A stretch of DNA of 8,277 nt from an uncultured Granulosicoccaceae bacterium (GTDB lineage Bacteria; Pseudomonadota; Gammaproteobacteria; Granulosicoccales; Granulosicoccaceae): positions 1 to 8,277 of the forward strand of contig CALFBL010000025.1 of assembly GCA_937951695.1 (NCBI GenBank), written 5' to 3'. A program made the translations under genes and the position numbers. The notes below the pieces were generated by a model. That model was not told the DNA's origin, ran no database searches, and saw only the letters and a program-made list of their open reading frames with translations. Positions 1-6,155 of this stretch are shown piece by piece; positions within the stretch are counted from its first letter, which is position 1; every line of letters starts with the position of its first letter.

Positions 1-1
1 G

Positions 2-3000
2 TCCAATTGGGGGCTGCATCTGGGCCAGTCCAGTTCAAGTCTGGTCAATGCATCCACTTGGGGGTTGCTACTGACGGGTCAAATTCTCGATGAAGAAAGC
101 ACCTCGGGGGATTCGTCAAACCCGATTACAGCGCTTCGCCAATTGATCCGGCGTTTGGGCGAACCGGTGGTCCGCACGGCGGTGAGCCAGGCGATGAAGA
201 TGCTCGGTAAGCAATTTGTGCTGGGGCAAAACATCGATGAAGCGCTGGACGAGGCACGCAAGCTGGAGTCTTCGGGTTACACCTATTCCTACGATATGTT
301 AGGCGAGGCGGCGCGTACCTATGACGATGCTGATCGTTATTTTGAGGCCTACGCCAACGCGATAACGCGGATAGCAACGGTTGCCGGTGACGATGTGGCG
401 AGTAAGCCGGGTATCTCGATAAAACTTTCAGCGCTGCATCCCCGATATGAATACGCCCAACATCACGCAGTGATGAGCGAGCTGCTGCCGCGCGTTCAGT
501 TACTGGTGAATATGGCGGCCGAGGCAAACATCGGGCTAAACATTGATGCCGAAGAAGCGGATCGGCTTGACCTATCGCTGGATGTTATCGCAGCATTGTT
601 GAAGAATCTAAGCGTGCCGAATTGGGCGGGTTTCGGGGTGGTAGTACAAGCCTACAGCCGGCGCGCTCTGCCCGTGCTAGATTGGCTGATTGATCAATGC
701 CGTGCGCATCGTCGGCAGATGATGGTTCGCTTGGTAAAGGGGGCGTATTGGGACGCTGAAATCAAACAGGCTCAAGAGCTGGGCTTGGCAAATTTTCCGG
801 TGTACACCCGAAAAGCGCACACCGATGTGAGTTATCTCGTTTGCGCGCAACGGTTACTGGATAATCGGGATGTGATCTATCCGCAGTTCGCCACTCATAA
901 TGCGCATACCGTTACAGCGATTAAATACCTGGCTGGGGCGGACAAAGAGAGTTACGAGTTTCAGCGCTTACACGGCATGGGTGAAGCCTTGCACGCCCAC
1001 GTGCTAAAAAAACACGGTACCCGGTGTCGTATCTACGCCCCGGTGGGTGCGCACGTTGACTTACTAGCGTATCTGGTGCGGCGCTTGTTGGAGAACGGTG
1101 CCAACAGCTCGTTTGTCAATCAGATCGTCAACACCGATCTGGCGGCCACTGATGTGGCGCGATGCCCAATTGACGAGACAGAATCGTTTAAAGACACAGA
1201 GCACCCAGCCATCAGGAAGCCGCTGGAATTGTTCGCCCCCGATCGACGGAATTCAAAAGGCTACCGAATCAACGATCCTGCCTCGATTCAACCGTTACTC
1301 GATAGCCGTGAAACCTTTAAGAACCACGCATGGTCTGCCGCACCAGTGTTGGATTCGGACGGTTCCAGGGGCGAGGCTCTGAGCATCATCAATCCTGCCA
1401 ATCCCGAGGATATCGTTGGGACCGTGGTCGAAGCGAGTTCGCTCGATGTCGATCAAGCTTTGACCAATGCAGAAGCTGCGATGTCCCATTGGGCTGACAC
1501 CAGCGCTGAACATCGAAGAGCGTGTCTTGAAAAAGCTGCGGACTTGTACGAAAGTCACATGGGTGAGTTGTGTGCGTTAGTGGGGCGTGAAGCGGGTAAG
1601 CATCTTCTCGATGGCATCTCCGAAGTACGCGAGGCGGTGGATTTTTTGCGCTATTACGCTGTGCAGTGTGTGCGCCACCCAGCCGCTCGCAAACCGCGCG
1701 GCATCATTGCCTGCATCAGTCCTTGGAATTTCCCGCTGGCGATCTTTACCGGTCAGCTCTCCGCCGCGCTTGCCGCCGGCAACGTCGTCATAGCCAAGCC
1801 TGCACAGCAAACACCCTTGATTGCAGCGCGCGCCGTGGAGTTCCTTCATCAGGCAGGCATACCGCTTGGGGCATTGCAGCTATTACCCGGTGATGGTGCC
1901 AACCTGGGTAATCGGCTGGTTGGCGATGCGCGTCTAAATGGCGTGTGTTTTACCGGATCCACCGGTGTTGCCAAACACATTGAAGCGACTCTGGCCAATC
2001 GTGGTGTCAATTCAGCGGGAGGATCTGTGGATCCTGCCCCCATGCTAATCGCTGAAACTGGAGGCTTGAACGCAATGATCGCCGACACCACAGCTCTCAC
2101 CGAGCAAGTGGTTCGGGACGTTATCATGTCGGCGTTTCAAAGTGCTGGTCAGCGCTGTTCAGCGTTGCGGATTTTATACATTCAGGAAGAGGCAGAGGAG
2201 CGACTGGTCAGTATGTTGTCTGGTGCGCTGGACACGCTCACCATTGGAAATCCGTGGGCTCTAAGCTCGGATATCGGTCCTGTTATTGATGCGCAAGCTC
2301 AACAGAAAATCAACGATTACATCGATGGCTGTGATCAACGCGGACAGGTACTGAAAAAGGTCACGGTGCCAAAGGTCGGCACCTATTGCGCACCGACCCT
2401 TGTAAGGGTCTCAGGTATTGGTGAGATGCACGAGGAGATCTTTGGCCCGGTGTTGCACGTGGCGACGTTTAAGTCGTCACAACTCGATCAGGTCATTGAT
2501 GATATTAACGCCAGTGGTTACGGCTTAACCTTTGGCTTGCATACTCGAATAGATGATCGAGTCCAGCATGTTGTTGATCGTATTCGTGCTGGAAATATCT
2601 ACGTTAACCGAAACCAGATTGGAGCTGTGGTGGGCTCGCAACCGTTTGGGGGCGAGGGCTTGTCCGGCACTGGACCGAAAGCGGGCGGGACGCATTATCT
2701 CCCGCGATTTTATCGACCTGAGTTCAGCCATATTCGAAGGGTTACCGTTGCAAATGCAAAGGATGAGGTTCCCAATGATGACGGTGTGACGCTGTGTACA
2801 TTTGGTGAGATACAAAGCGGTCTTGATGCGCTTGTAATGCCGATCCTATCCGAACCCAGTGAAAGTGTTCCCGCCCCTGGTGTGGAGGGCAACGCCATCG
2901 AGCGGGTCTGGTTGTTACCGGGTCCGACCGGTGAAAGTAACCAACTCAGCCTCCACGCCTGTGGTCGAGTGCTAGTTGTGGCGGACAATGTGAGTGATTG

Positions 3001-3364
3001 CCAAAGTTTGTGTCAGTCAGCACAGCTTGCAGGTTGTGCAGTTCTGGCGATATGTTCTGAGCCGGTGGAGGTAGACGCTAATGGCGCGGTAGGGGCCAAC
3101 GTTTCCGCGGCTTCGTTTTCTGTGATGCATCGCCGACTTGATGTCAGTGTGCTCAAAGATTTGATGGGGGTGGACGCGATCGCGTTTGCCGGAACCGCTG
3201 AACTCGCAGCACACATTCAACAAGCGCTTGCCAGTCGCTCAGGTCGGATCACTCCGTTCATTGAACATTCAGGAGATACCGCTCGATTTTGTGGTGAACG
3301 CCATGTGTGTATCGACACGACAGCGGCTGGAGGGAATGCCTCTTTGTTGGCGTCGGCGGAGTAG
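2..3364 (+). CDS. putA: PutA, proline dehydrogenase / delta-1-pyrroline-5-carboxylate dehydrogenase (5' end outside window)
   Basis: Bifunctional flavoenzyme that oxidises proline to P5C (FAD-dependent) and then to glutamate (NAD+-dependent). The frame is open to the left edge and the residues before the first in-frame TTG (position 65) already match PutA (STWGLLLTG), so the gene begins upstream. Numbering visible codons from position 2: the proline dehydrogenase barrel has IKLSALHPRY (K141), NIDAEEADRL, MVRLVKGAYWD, YPQFATHNA and the paired arginines R360/R361 in VRRLLENGA. The aldehyde dehydrogenase part has SPWNFP, FTGSTG, catalytic E685 in AETGG, catalytic C719 in GQRCS, and EIFGPV. A C-terminal domain of about 200 residues follows, with LPGPTGE (972-978) and the terminal TTAAGGNASL motif that helps close the substrate tunnel in long PutAs. 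The visible 1120 codons plus roughly 200 missing match the long class (E. coli about 1320 residues). Whether an N-terminal ribbon-helix-helix repressor domain exists cannot be seen. The identification is very secure. Confidence 0.97.
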   Translation, partial: SNWGLHLGQSSSSLVNASTWGLLLTGQILDEESTSGDSSNPITALRQLIRRLGEPVVRTAVSQAMKMLGKQFVLGQNIDEALDEARKLESSGYTYSYDMLGEAARTYDDADRYFEAYANAITRIATVAGDDVASKPGISIKLSALHPRYEYAQHHAVMSELLPRVQLLVNMAAEANIGLNIDAEEADRLDLSLDVIAALLKNLSVPNWAGFGVVVQAYSRRALPVLDWLIDQCRAHRRQMMVRLVKGAYWDAEIKQAQELGLANFPVYTRKAHTDVSYLVCAQRLLDNRDVIYPQFATHNAHTVTAIKYLAGADKESYEFQRLHGMGEALHAHVLKKHGTRCRIYAPVGAHVDLLAYLVRRLLENGANSSFVNQIVNTDLAATDVARCPIDETESFKDTEHPAIRKPLELFAPDRRNSKGYRINDPASIQPLLDSRETFKNHAWSAAPVLDSDGSRGEALSIINPANPEDIVGTVVEASSLDVDQALTNAEAAMSHWADTSAEHRRACLEKAADLYESHMGELCALVGREAGKHLLDGISEVREAVDFLRYYAVQCVRHPAARKPRGIIACISPWNFPLAIFTGQLSAALAAGNVVIAKPAQQTPLIAARAVEFLHQAGIPLGALQLLPGDGANLGNRLVGDARLNGVCFTGSTGVAKHIEATLANRGVNSAGGSVDPAPMLIAETGGLNAMIADTTALTEQVVRDVIMSAFQSAGQRCSALRILYIQEEAEERLVSMLSGALDTLTIGNPWALSSDIGPVIDAQAQQKINDYIDGCDQRGQVLKKVTVPKVGTYCAPTLVRVSGIGEMHEEIFGPVLHVATFKSSQLDQVIDDINASGYGLTFGLHTRIDDRVQHVVDRIRAGNIYVNRNQIGAVVGSQPFGGEGLSGTGPKAGGTHYLPRFYRPEFSHIRRVTVANAKDEVPNDDGVTLCTFGEIQSGLDALVMPILSEPSESVPAPGVEGNAIERVWLLPGPTGESNQLSLHACGRVLVVADNVSDCQSLCQSAQLAGCAVLAICSEPVEVDANGAVGANVSAASFSVMHRRLDVSVLKDLMGVDAIAFAGTAELAAHIQQALASRSGRITPFIEHSGDTARFCGERHVCIDTTAAGGNASLLASAE

Positions 3365-3370
3365 TGTTGT

Positions 3371-3397
3371 CGCCAATTGTGCGTCAGGTGGCGTTTT
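3371..3397 (+). terminator. possible weak intrinsic terminator after putA
   Basis: CGCCA (3371-3375) pairs perfectly with TGGCG (3389-3393) across a 13-base loop, and TTTT follows immediately (3394-3397). It begins 7 bases after the putA stop. The stem is only 5 bp and the T run only 4, so it may be a weak terminator or chance. Confidence 0.3.
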
Positions 3398-3561
3398 AGG
3401 CAGGTATTGGGTATGGGTTTAGCTCACAGCCGTCGAGTTTTTTCGATGAGTGAGGTTCAATTAGCCTAGGTTAGACCCGGCGGGCTGCCAGCCTGTACAA
3501 ACAACATGACCATACCTTTAACATTTTGACCGCCGACGAACTATTGGCAGAACTTCGAGAT

Positions 3562-3591
3562 CGTAAGTGGTGGGCGCGGTAGCCACTTATG
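3562..3591. repeat. inverted repeat, potential 9-bp hairpin
   Basis: TAAGTGG (3564-3570) and CCACTTA (3583-3589) are perfect reverse complements separated by 12 bases. A G-T pair and a C-G pair extend the stem outward to 3562 and 3591. It overlaps the stop of the short coding-like stretch ending at 3582. No T run follows, so it is not an intrinsic terminator. Its function is unknown. Confidence 0.5.
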
Positions 3592-3609
3592 AACACCGAT
3601 AGGCAAGCA

Positions 3610-3634
3610 GAGCGGTTTCGCTCAGGCATTTTTT
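3610..3634 (+). terminator. possible intrinsic terminator in putA-lpxH gap
   Basis: GAGCG (3610-3614) pairs perfectly with CGCTC (3619-3623) around a four-base GTTT loop. Six T residues follow at 3629-3634 after a five-base gap. The gap between stem and T run is larger than usual, which lowers confidence. If real, it would end a transcript coming from putA or from within the gap. Confidence 0.3.
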
Positions 3635-3755
3635 AGCAGTTGTTTGCATTTTAAACGTAAAGTATCGGTCAGACTGCCAGTAGCGTATACATGAGCGGTA
3701 AAAGATGGTGTGCGAATGAGCGTGTGCTTTGGATCATTTAGATACTGGAAAAAGT

Positions 3756-3965
3756 ATGAAAGTAAGTCGAGGCAACGTGTTTTTTGTGGGGGCGGAGACG
3801 ACCTATTTCACTGAATACGACGTCGATACACCGGTTGTCACTAGCGTTGGTCTAGCCGCAAACGACGCAGTCTTTGAGACAGCGACCGAGCCGGGGTGTG
3901 CTACACCATATCAGCCGTTGAAGGCTTCGGTGGTCAGTATCGTCCATTATCGTGGCTCGCGCTGA
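3756..3965 (+). CDS. small hypothetical protein (69 aa), unrecognised
   Basis: An open frame starting MKVSRGNVFFVGAE and ending VSIVHYRGSR, convergent with lpxH and 31 bases from its stop. I prefer the ATG at 3756, which has a weak GGAAAAAG purine stretch just upstream. A TTG at 3729 would add nine residues. The protein is rich in Val, Thr and Ala, has one Cys, and shows no signal peptide, membrane segment or motif I recognise. In favour of coding: it is free of stops, lacks obviously odd codons and lies in otherwise gene-free DNA. Against: it is short, no promoter is clear and no family is recognised. It could be a chance ORF or the remnant of a larger gene. Confidence 0.35.
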   Translation: MKVSRGNVFFVGAETTYFTEYDVDTPVVTSVGLAANDAVFETATEPGCATPYQPLKASVVSIVHYRGSR

Positions 3966-3996
3966 GCGAATCCCGCCTTACTAAATCCCCCTCAAC

Positions 3997-4737
3997 TTAT
4001 CCGAACGGATAGCGTCTTAGTTGAAATCCGTCACTGTTATGGTGCAACACCATGGCGTGATCTTCGTGCCAATCACCGACCACCATGCGCTGACAACGTT
4101 GGCCATTGACCGTGTGTTCGTGTGTGGCGGGTCGGTGAGTGTGGCCGTGAATCAACGTACGCACGCTTGCGTTTGCGAAACGTTCTACCACGGTGTCTTG
4201 GTTGACATTCATGATGTCATCGGTTTTAGCCGCTGATTCGTCACGGCTATCGCGGCGTCTGGCTTTGACTTCTTCAATGCGTTCAGGAACACTTTTGGCA
4301 AGGAACGCGGCTTGCACAGGCGCAGATCTCACCATCGCCCGAAACCTCTGATAGTCCAGGTCATCGGTACACAGAGTATCGCCGTGCATCACCAGCACCG
4401 GCTCACCACCGAGTTCAATGTGAACTTCATCGTCGGTGTGCAGCGTGGCACCGATCGAGGCTGCAAACTCATGTCCGATTAGAAAATCCCGATTACCGTG
4501 CAGTAGGTGCACATCGGTGCCGTTCGATTGTATTGCGCTCAGCGCGTCAAACACCGGCTTCAGGGCCGGATTACCGGCGTCATCACCAAGCCAAAATTCG
4601 ACGAAGTCGCCGACAATCCACACGGCGGCTGCGCCTTGAATGTCGTAAATAAATTGTATAAAGAGTCGCGTCAATTCTGGCCGACTGCCATCGAGGTGGC
4701 AGTCGGCGATCACAAACGTATCGCTTGAGTCAAACAC
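3997..4737 (-). CDS. lpxH: LpxH, UDP-2,3-diacylglucosamine diphosphatase
   Basis: A calcineurin-type metallophosphatase that hydrolyses UDP-2,3-diacylglucosamine to lipid X (2,3-diacylglucosamine 1-phosphate) and UMP, the fourth step of lipid A biosynthesis, at the inner face of the cytoplasmic membrane. All metal-site motifs of the family are visible: D12 and H14 (IADCHL), D44 (VGDFVEFWLGDD), N82 (HGNRDFLIG), H118 (MHGDTLCTDD), and H197/H199 in IHGHTHRP. The MNVNQ segment (176-180) also matches E. coli LpxH. At 246 residues it is of normal length for the family (about 240). The start is GTG at 4735-4737; no better start lies nearby and it places the first metal ligand close to the amino end, as in E. 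coli. Its ribosome site is weak. It lies 15 bases after ppiB, so co-transcription and perhaps translational coupling are likely. Its presence implies a lipopolysaccharide outer membrane. Confidence 0.96.
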   Translation of the reverse strand: MFDSSDTFVIADCHLDGSRPELTRLFIQFIYDIQGAAAVWIVGDFVEFWLGDDAGNPALKPVFDALSAIQSNGTDVHLLHGNRDFLIGHEFAASIGATLHTDDEVHIELGGEPVLVMHGDTLCTDDLDYQRFRAMVRSAPVQAAFLAKSVPERIEEVKARRRDSRDESAAKTDDIMNVNQDTVVERFANASVRTLIHGHTHRPATHEHTVNGQRCQRMVVGDWHEDHAMVLHHNSDGFQLRRYPFG

Positions 4738-4752
4738 GTTACCGGCTCTAAA

Positions 4753-5247
4753 TCAGCTAACGGTGACGGATTCTATGATTACAGGTTCTACGGGTACATC
4801 CCCATGGTGGCCGTGATTACCGGTAGCCACTTTGGCGATAGCGTTGACCGTGTCTATGCCGTCAATGGTTTTACCAAACACGCAGTAACCCCAACCTTGC
4901 TCGGTTTCATTTTGAAAATTCAAAAAGTCGTTTTTGGATAGATTAATGAAAAACTGCGAGCTGGCCGAATGCGGATCGGGGGTGCGGGCCATGGCAACGG
5001 TGCCAAGGTCATTGGTCAGACCGTTGTTCGCTTCGTTCTTGATGGTGGGGTCGGTGGCTTTTTGATCCATCTCAGCGGTAAAGCCGCCGCCTTGAATCAT
5101 GAAGCCGGGTATGACCCGATGGAATATGGTTTGATCGTAGTGACCTTTGTCGGCGTATTTCTTAAAATTGGCGCAGGTCTCGGGAGCTGCAGTGGAGTCC
5201 AATTCAAGCGTAATATCGCCGTGATTGGTTTTAATGACAACATTCAT
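4753..5247 (-). CDS. ppiB: PpiB, cytosolic cyclophilin-type peptidyl-prolyl cis-trans isomerase
   Basis: A cyclophilin that catalyses cis-trans isomerisation of prolyl peptide bonds during protein folding. At 164 residues it equals my recollection of E. coli PpiB and is very similar along its whole length. Diagnostic segments are TNHGDI (7-12), IFHRVI with the catalytic Arg at 44, GFMIQGGG (48-55), IKNEANNG (69-76), MARTPDPHSASSQFFIN (86-102), GWGYCVFG and the terminal IIESVTVS. There is no signal peptide, so it should act in the cytoplasm. The ATG at 5245-5247 is directly in register with the family start; the ribosome site is poor. It lies between an exported paralogue upstream and lpxH downstream. 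A weak promoter candidate and an inverted repeat lie in its 120-base leader, so it may be expressed separately from the exported paralogue. Confidence 0.96.
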   Translation of the reverse strand: MNVVIKTNHGDITLELDSTAAPETCANFKKYADKGHYDQTIFHRVIPGFMIQGGGFTAEMDQKATDPTIKNEANNGLTNDLGTVAMARTPDPHSASSQFFINLSKNDFLNFQNETEQGWGYCVFGKTIDGIDTVNAIAKVATGNHGHHGDVPVEPVIIESVTVS

Positions 5248-5286
5248 GGGGTTCGCCCGGTCTCAATAACGAAAAAAGGTGGGCGA

Positions 5287-5316
5287 AGTGTAGCGCTTTG
5301 ATGCCAGCCGTGTCGC
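5287..5316 (-). promoter_or_regulatory. candidate sigma70-type promoter for ppiB-lpxH
   Basis: Reading the minus strand, GCGACA (5316-5311, four of six to TTGACA) and TACACT (5292-5287, four of six to TATAAT) are separated by 18 bases. Transcription would begin near 5280, leaving a leader of about 33 bases before the ppiB ATG. The match is modest. The -35 box lies inside the 5302-5324 inverted repeat. Confidence 0.3.
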
Positions 5317-5324
5317 GACTGGCA
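5302..5324. repeat. inverted repeat TGCCAG-N11-CTGGCA upstream of ppiB
   Basis: Perfect 6-base arms (5302-5307 and 5319-5324), with two more complementary bases inside after one mismatch. There is no T run on either side, so it is unlikely to be an intrinsic terminator. Its overlap with the candidate -35 box of ppiB fits an operator, but a transcript hairpin between ppiA and ppiB or chance are equally open. Confidence 0.4.
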
Positions 5325-5355
5325 CAAACTCTTGCTCTGATGTGTACCCAGCGGT

Positions 5356-5371
5356 GTAACCGGTTGGTTAC
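5356..5371. repeat. 6-bp hairpin spanning the ppiA-like stop codon
   Basis: GTAACC (5356-5361) and GGTTAC (5366-5371) are perfect reverse complements around a four-base loop. The ppiA-like stop codon (TAA, minus strand, 5370-5368) lies inside one arm. No T run follows on the minus strand. It might stabilise or process the 3' end of the ppiA message, or mean nothing. Confidence 0.35.
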
Positions 5372-6000
5372 TGAGTGGACGTTTTGGTCGCGCCGCTTTG
5401 AGTGATGTTGGGTGCATCATTCGCGGCCTCAGCACCGACAACCACCGCAGATTCAATCACGATGGGATCTCGCGGCACATCGCGCGGGAAGGGTCCAGCC
5501 GAACCCGTAGCCACGGTTCCAATCTTGTCTACCACGTCAAAGCCGTCGATCACGCGACCGAACACCGCGTAGCCCCAACCGCGAGCGGTGGCTGCTGTGT
5601 GGTCGAGATTGGTGTTGTCAGCTGTGTTGATGAAAAACTGTGAGGTGGCCGAGTGTGGGGCATTGGTTCGAGCCATCGAAATCGTATAAGCGCGGTTTTT
5701 TAGTCCGTTGTTGGCTTCGTTGCGGATGGGAGGCTCGGTCTGTTTGCGCATCAGATCAGAGGTGAACCCGCCGCCCTGAATCATGAAACCGTCAATGACC
5801 CGATGAAACAGGGTGCCATCGTAGAAACCGCTGTTGACATAGTCGGTAAAATTCTCCACAGAACTTGGGGCTCGTTCGACGTCCAACTCAAGAATAATGT
5901 TTCCGACGTTCGTCGCAAGCATAACCTGAGGGGGATCGGCAGCCATTACAGGGCCGCAAAGGCAGAACAGTAGAATAGTGAGCGCGCGCATCACTCTCAT
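5368..6000 (-). CDS. ppiA: exported cyclophilin-type peptidyl-prolyl cis-trans isomerase (PpiA-like)
   Basis: A second cyclophilin with the same core as its neighbour: LFHRVI with the catalytic Arg at 67, GFMIQGGG (71-78), IRNEANNG, APHSATSQFFIN, LDH and GWGYAVFG. It differs by an N-terminal Sec signal peptide: basic MRVMR, a hydrophobic stretch (about 6-16), and a likely cleavage site after PVMA at residue 20. No proper lipobox is present, so it should be a soluble periplasmic foldase. A polar tail of about 20 residues rich in Ala, Asn, Ser and Thr (about 190-210) extends past the cyclophilin fold. The start at 6000 is used here; an ATG three codons downstream, preceded by GAGAGTG, is an alternative and leaves the signal peptide intact. 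It is first in the minus-strand unit, 120 bases before ppiB. The symbol is by function and location; orthology to E. coli ppiA, which lies elsewhere in that genome, is inferred. Confidence 0.93.
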   Translation of the reverse strand: MRVMRALTILLFCLCGPVMAADPPQVMLATNVGNIILELDVERAPSSVENFTDYVNSGFYDGTLFHRVIDGFMIQGGGFTSDLMRKQTEPPIRNEANNGLKNRAYTISMARTNAPHSATSQFFINTADNTNLDHTAATARGWGYAVFGRVIDGFDVVDKIGTVATGSAGPFPRDVPRDPIVIESAVVVGAEAANDAPNITQSGATKTSTQ

Positions 6001-6155
6001 GATAGTGGGTCCGGGGTCATAGGAAAAGGATTATCGAAGTCTAGCGGCTTTTATGCCACTTCCTCGTCGCGTTAACCAACGGGTAACCTGCTACGCTTCT
6101 ATCAGCAGCGCATCACCCCCCCCATCCTGCCACACGTACCAGAAAATTCGACCCA
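6001..6155. other. divergent intergenic region ppiA-like / cysS
   Basis: The 155 bases separate the minus-strand foldase/lpxH unit from plus-strand cysS and must hold the promoters of both unless cysS is driven from elsewhere. A minus-strand promoter candidate is annotated. On the plus strand I could not find a convincing -35/-10 pair. The cysS leader contains a run of eight C residues (6116-6123) and no obvious Shine-Dalgarno sequence before the ATG. Confidence 0.6.
6030..6059 (-). promoter_or_regulatory. candidate sigma70-type promoter for the ppiA-ppiB-lpxH unit
   Basis: On the minus strand GTGGCA (6059-6054, four of six to TTGACA) and GATAAT (6035-6030, five of six to TATAAT) are 18 bases apart. 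The start would fall near 6023, giving a leader of about 23 bases before the ATG at 6000. This is the best promoter-like pair I found in the window, but it is unproven. Confidence 0.4.

Larger units (their letters stand above)
3365..3755. other. intergenic region between putA and a small ORF; no recognised gene
   Basis: Nearly 400 bases without a supportable gene. Visible content: a weak terminator-like hairpin (3371-3397); a 6-bp hairpin with a GTTTTT loop (3431-3448, one G-T pair) that has no T run after it; a short open stretch from 3475 to its stop at 3580-3582 whose translation looks coding-like (ILTADELLAELRDRKWWAR at its end) but has no convincing start; a longer inverted repeat (3562-3591); and a GC hairpin followed by six T residues (3610-3634). 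A 16-codon ATG ORF (3691-3741) and a 32-codon ATG ORF starting at 3716 have no clear ribosome site and are not called. I saw no tRNA cloverleaf. The region could hold a small RNA or decayed gene remnants. Confidence 0.6.

Noticed and set aside
65..67. TTG at 65 as the putA start
   Set aside because: The frame remains open to the left edge, and the residues before it (WGLHLGQS, LVNASTWG) are part of the conserved PutA sequence.
126..527. 133-codon minus-strand frame inside putA
   Set aside because: It lies wholly within the well-supported putA reading frame, has no recognisable motif and shows an Arg/Pro/Ser-rich composition typical of antisense shadows.
3485..3694. CTGCCAG followed by ACATGA occurring twice (near 3485 and 3674)
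   Set aside because: The spacing differs by four bases and the intervening sequence does not match, so it is not a convincing direct repeat or attachment site.
5320..5336. sigma54-like sequence TGGCAC...TTGC on the plus strand
   Set aside because: The GG and GC elements are one base too far apart for the strict -24/-12 spacing, and it points into the 3' end of a minus-strand gene with nothing to drive.
5244..5456. 70-codon minus-strand frame bridging ppiA-like and ppiB
   Set aside because: It overlaps the C-terminus of the exported cyclophilin in another frame and shows no motif; the gap reads as non-coding.
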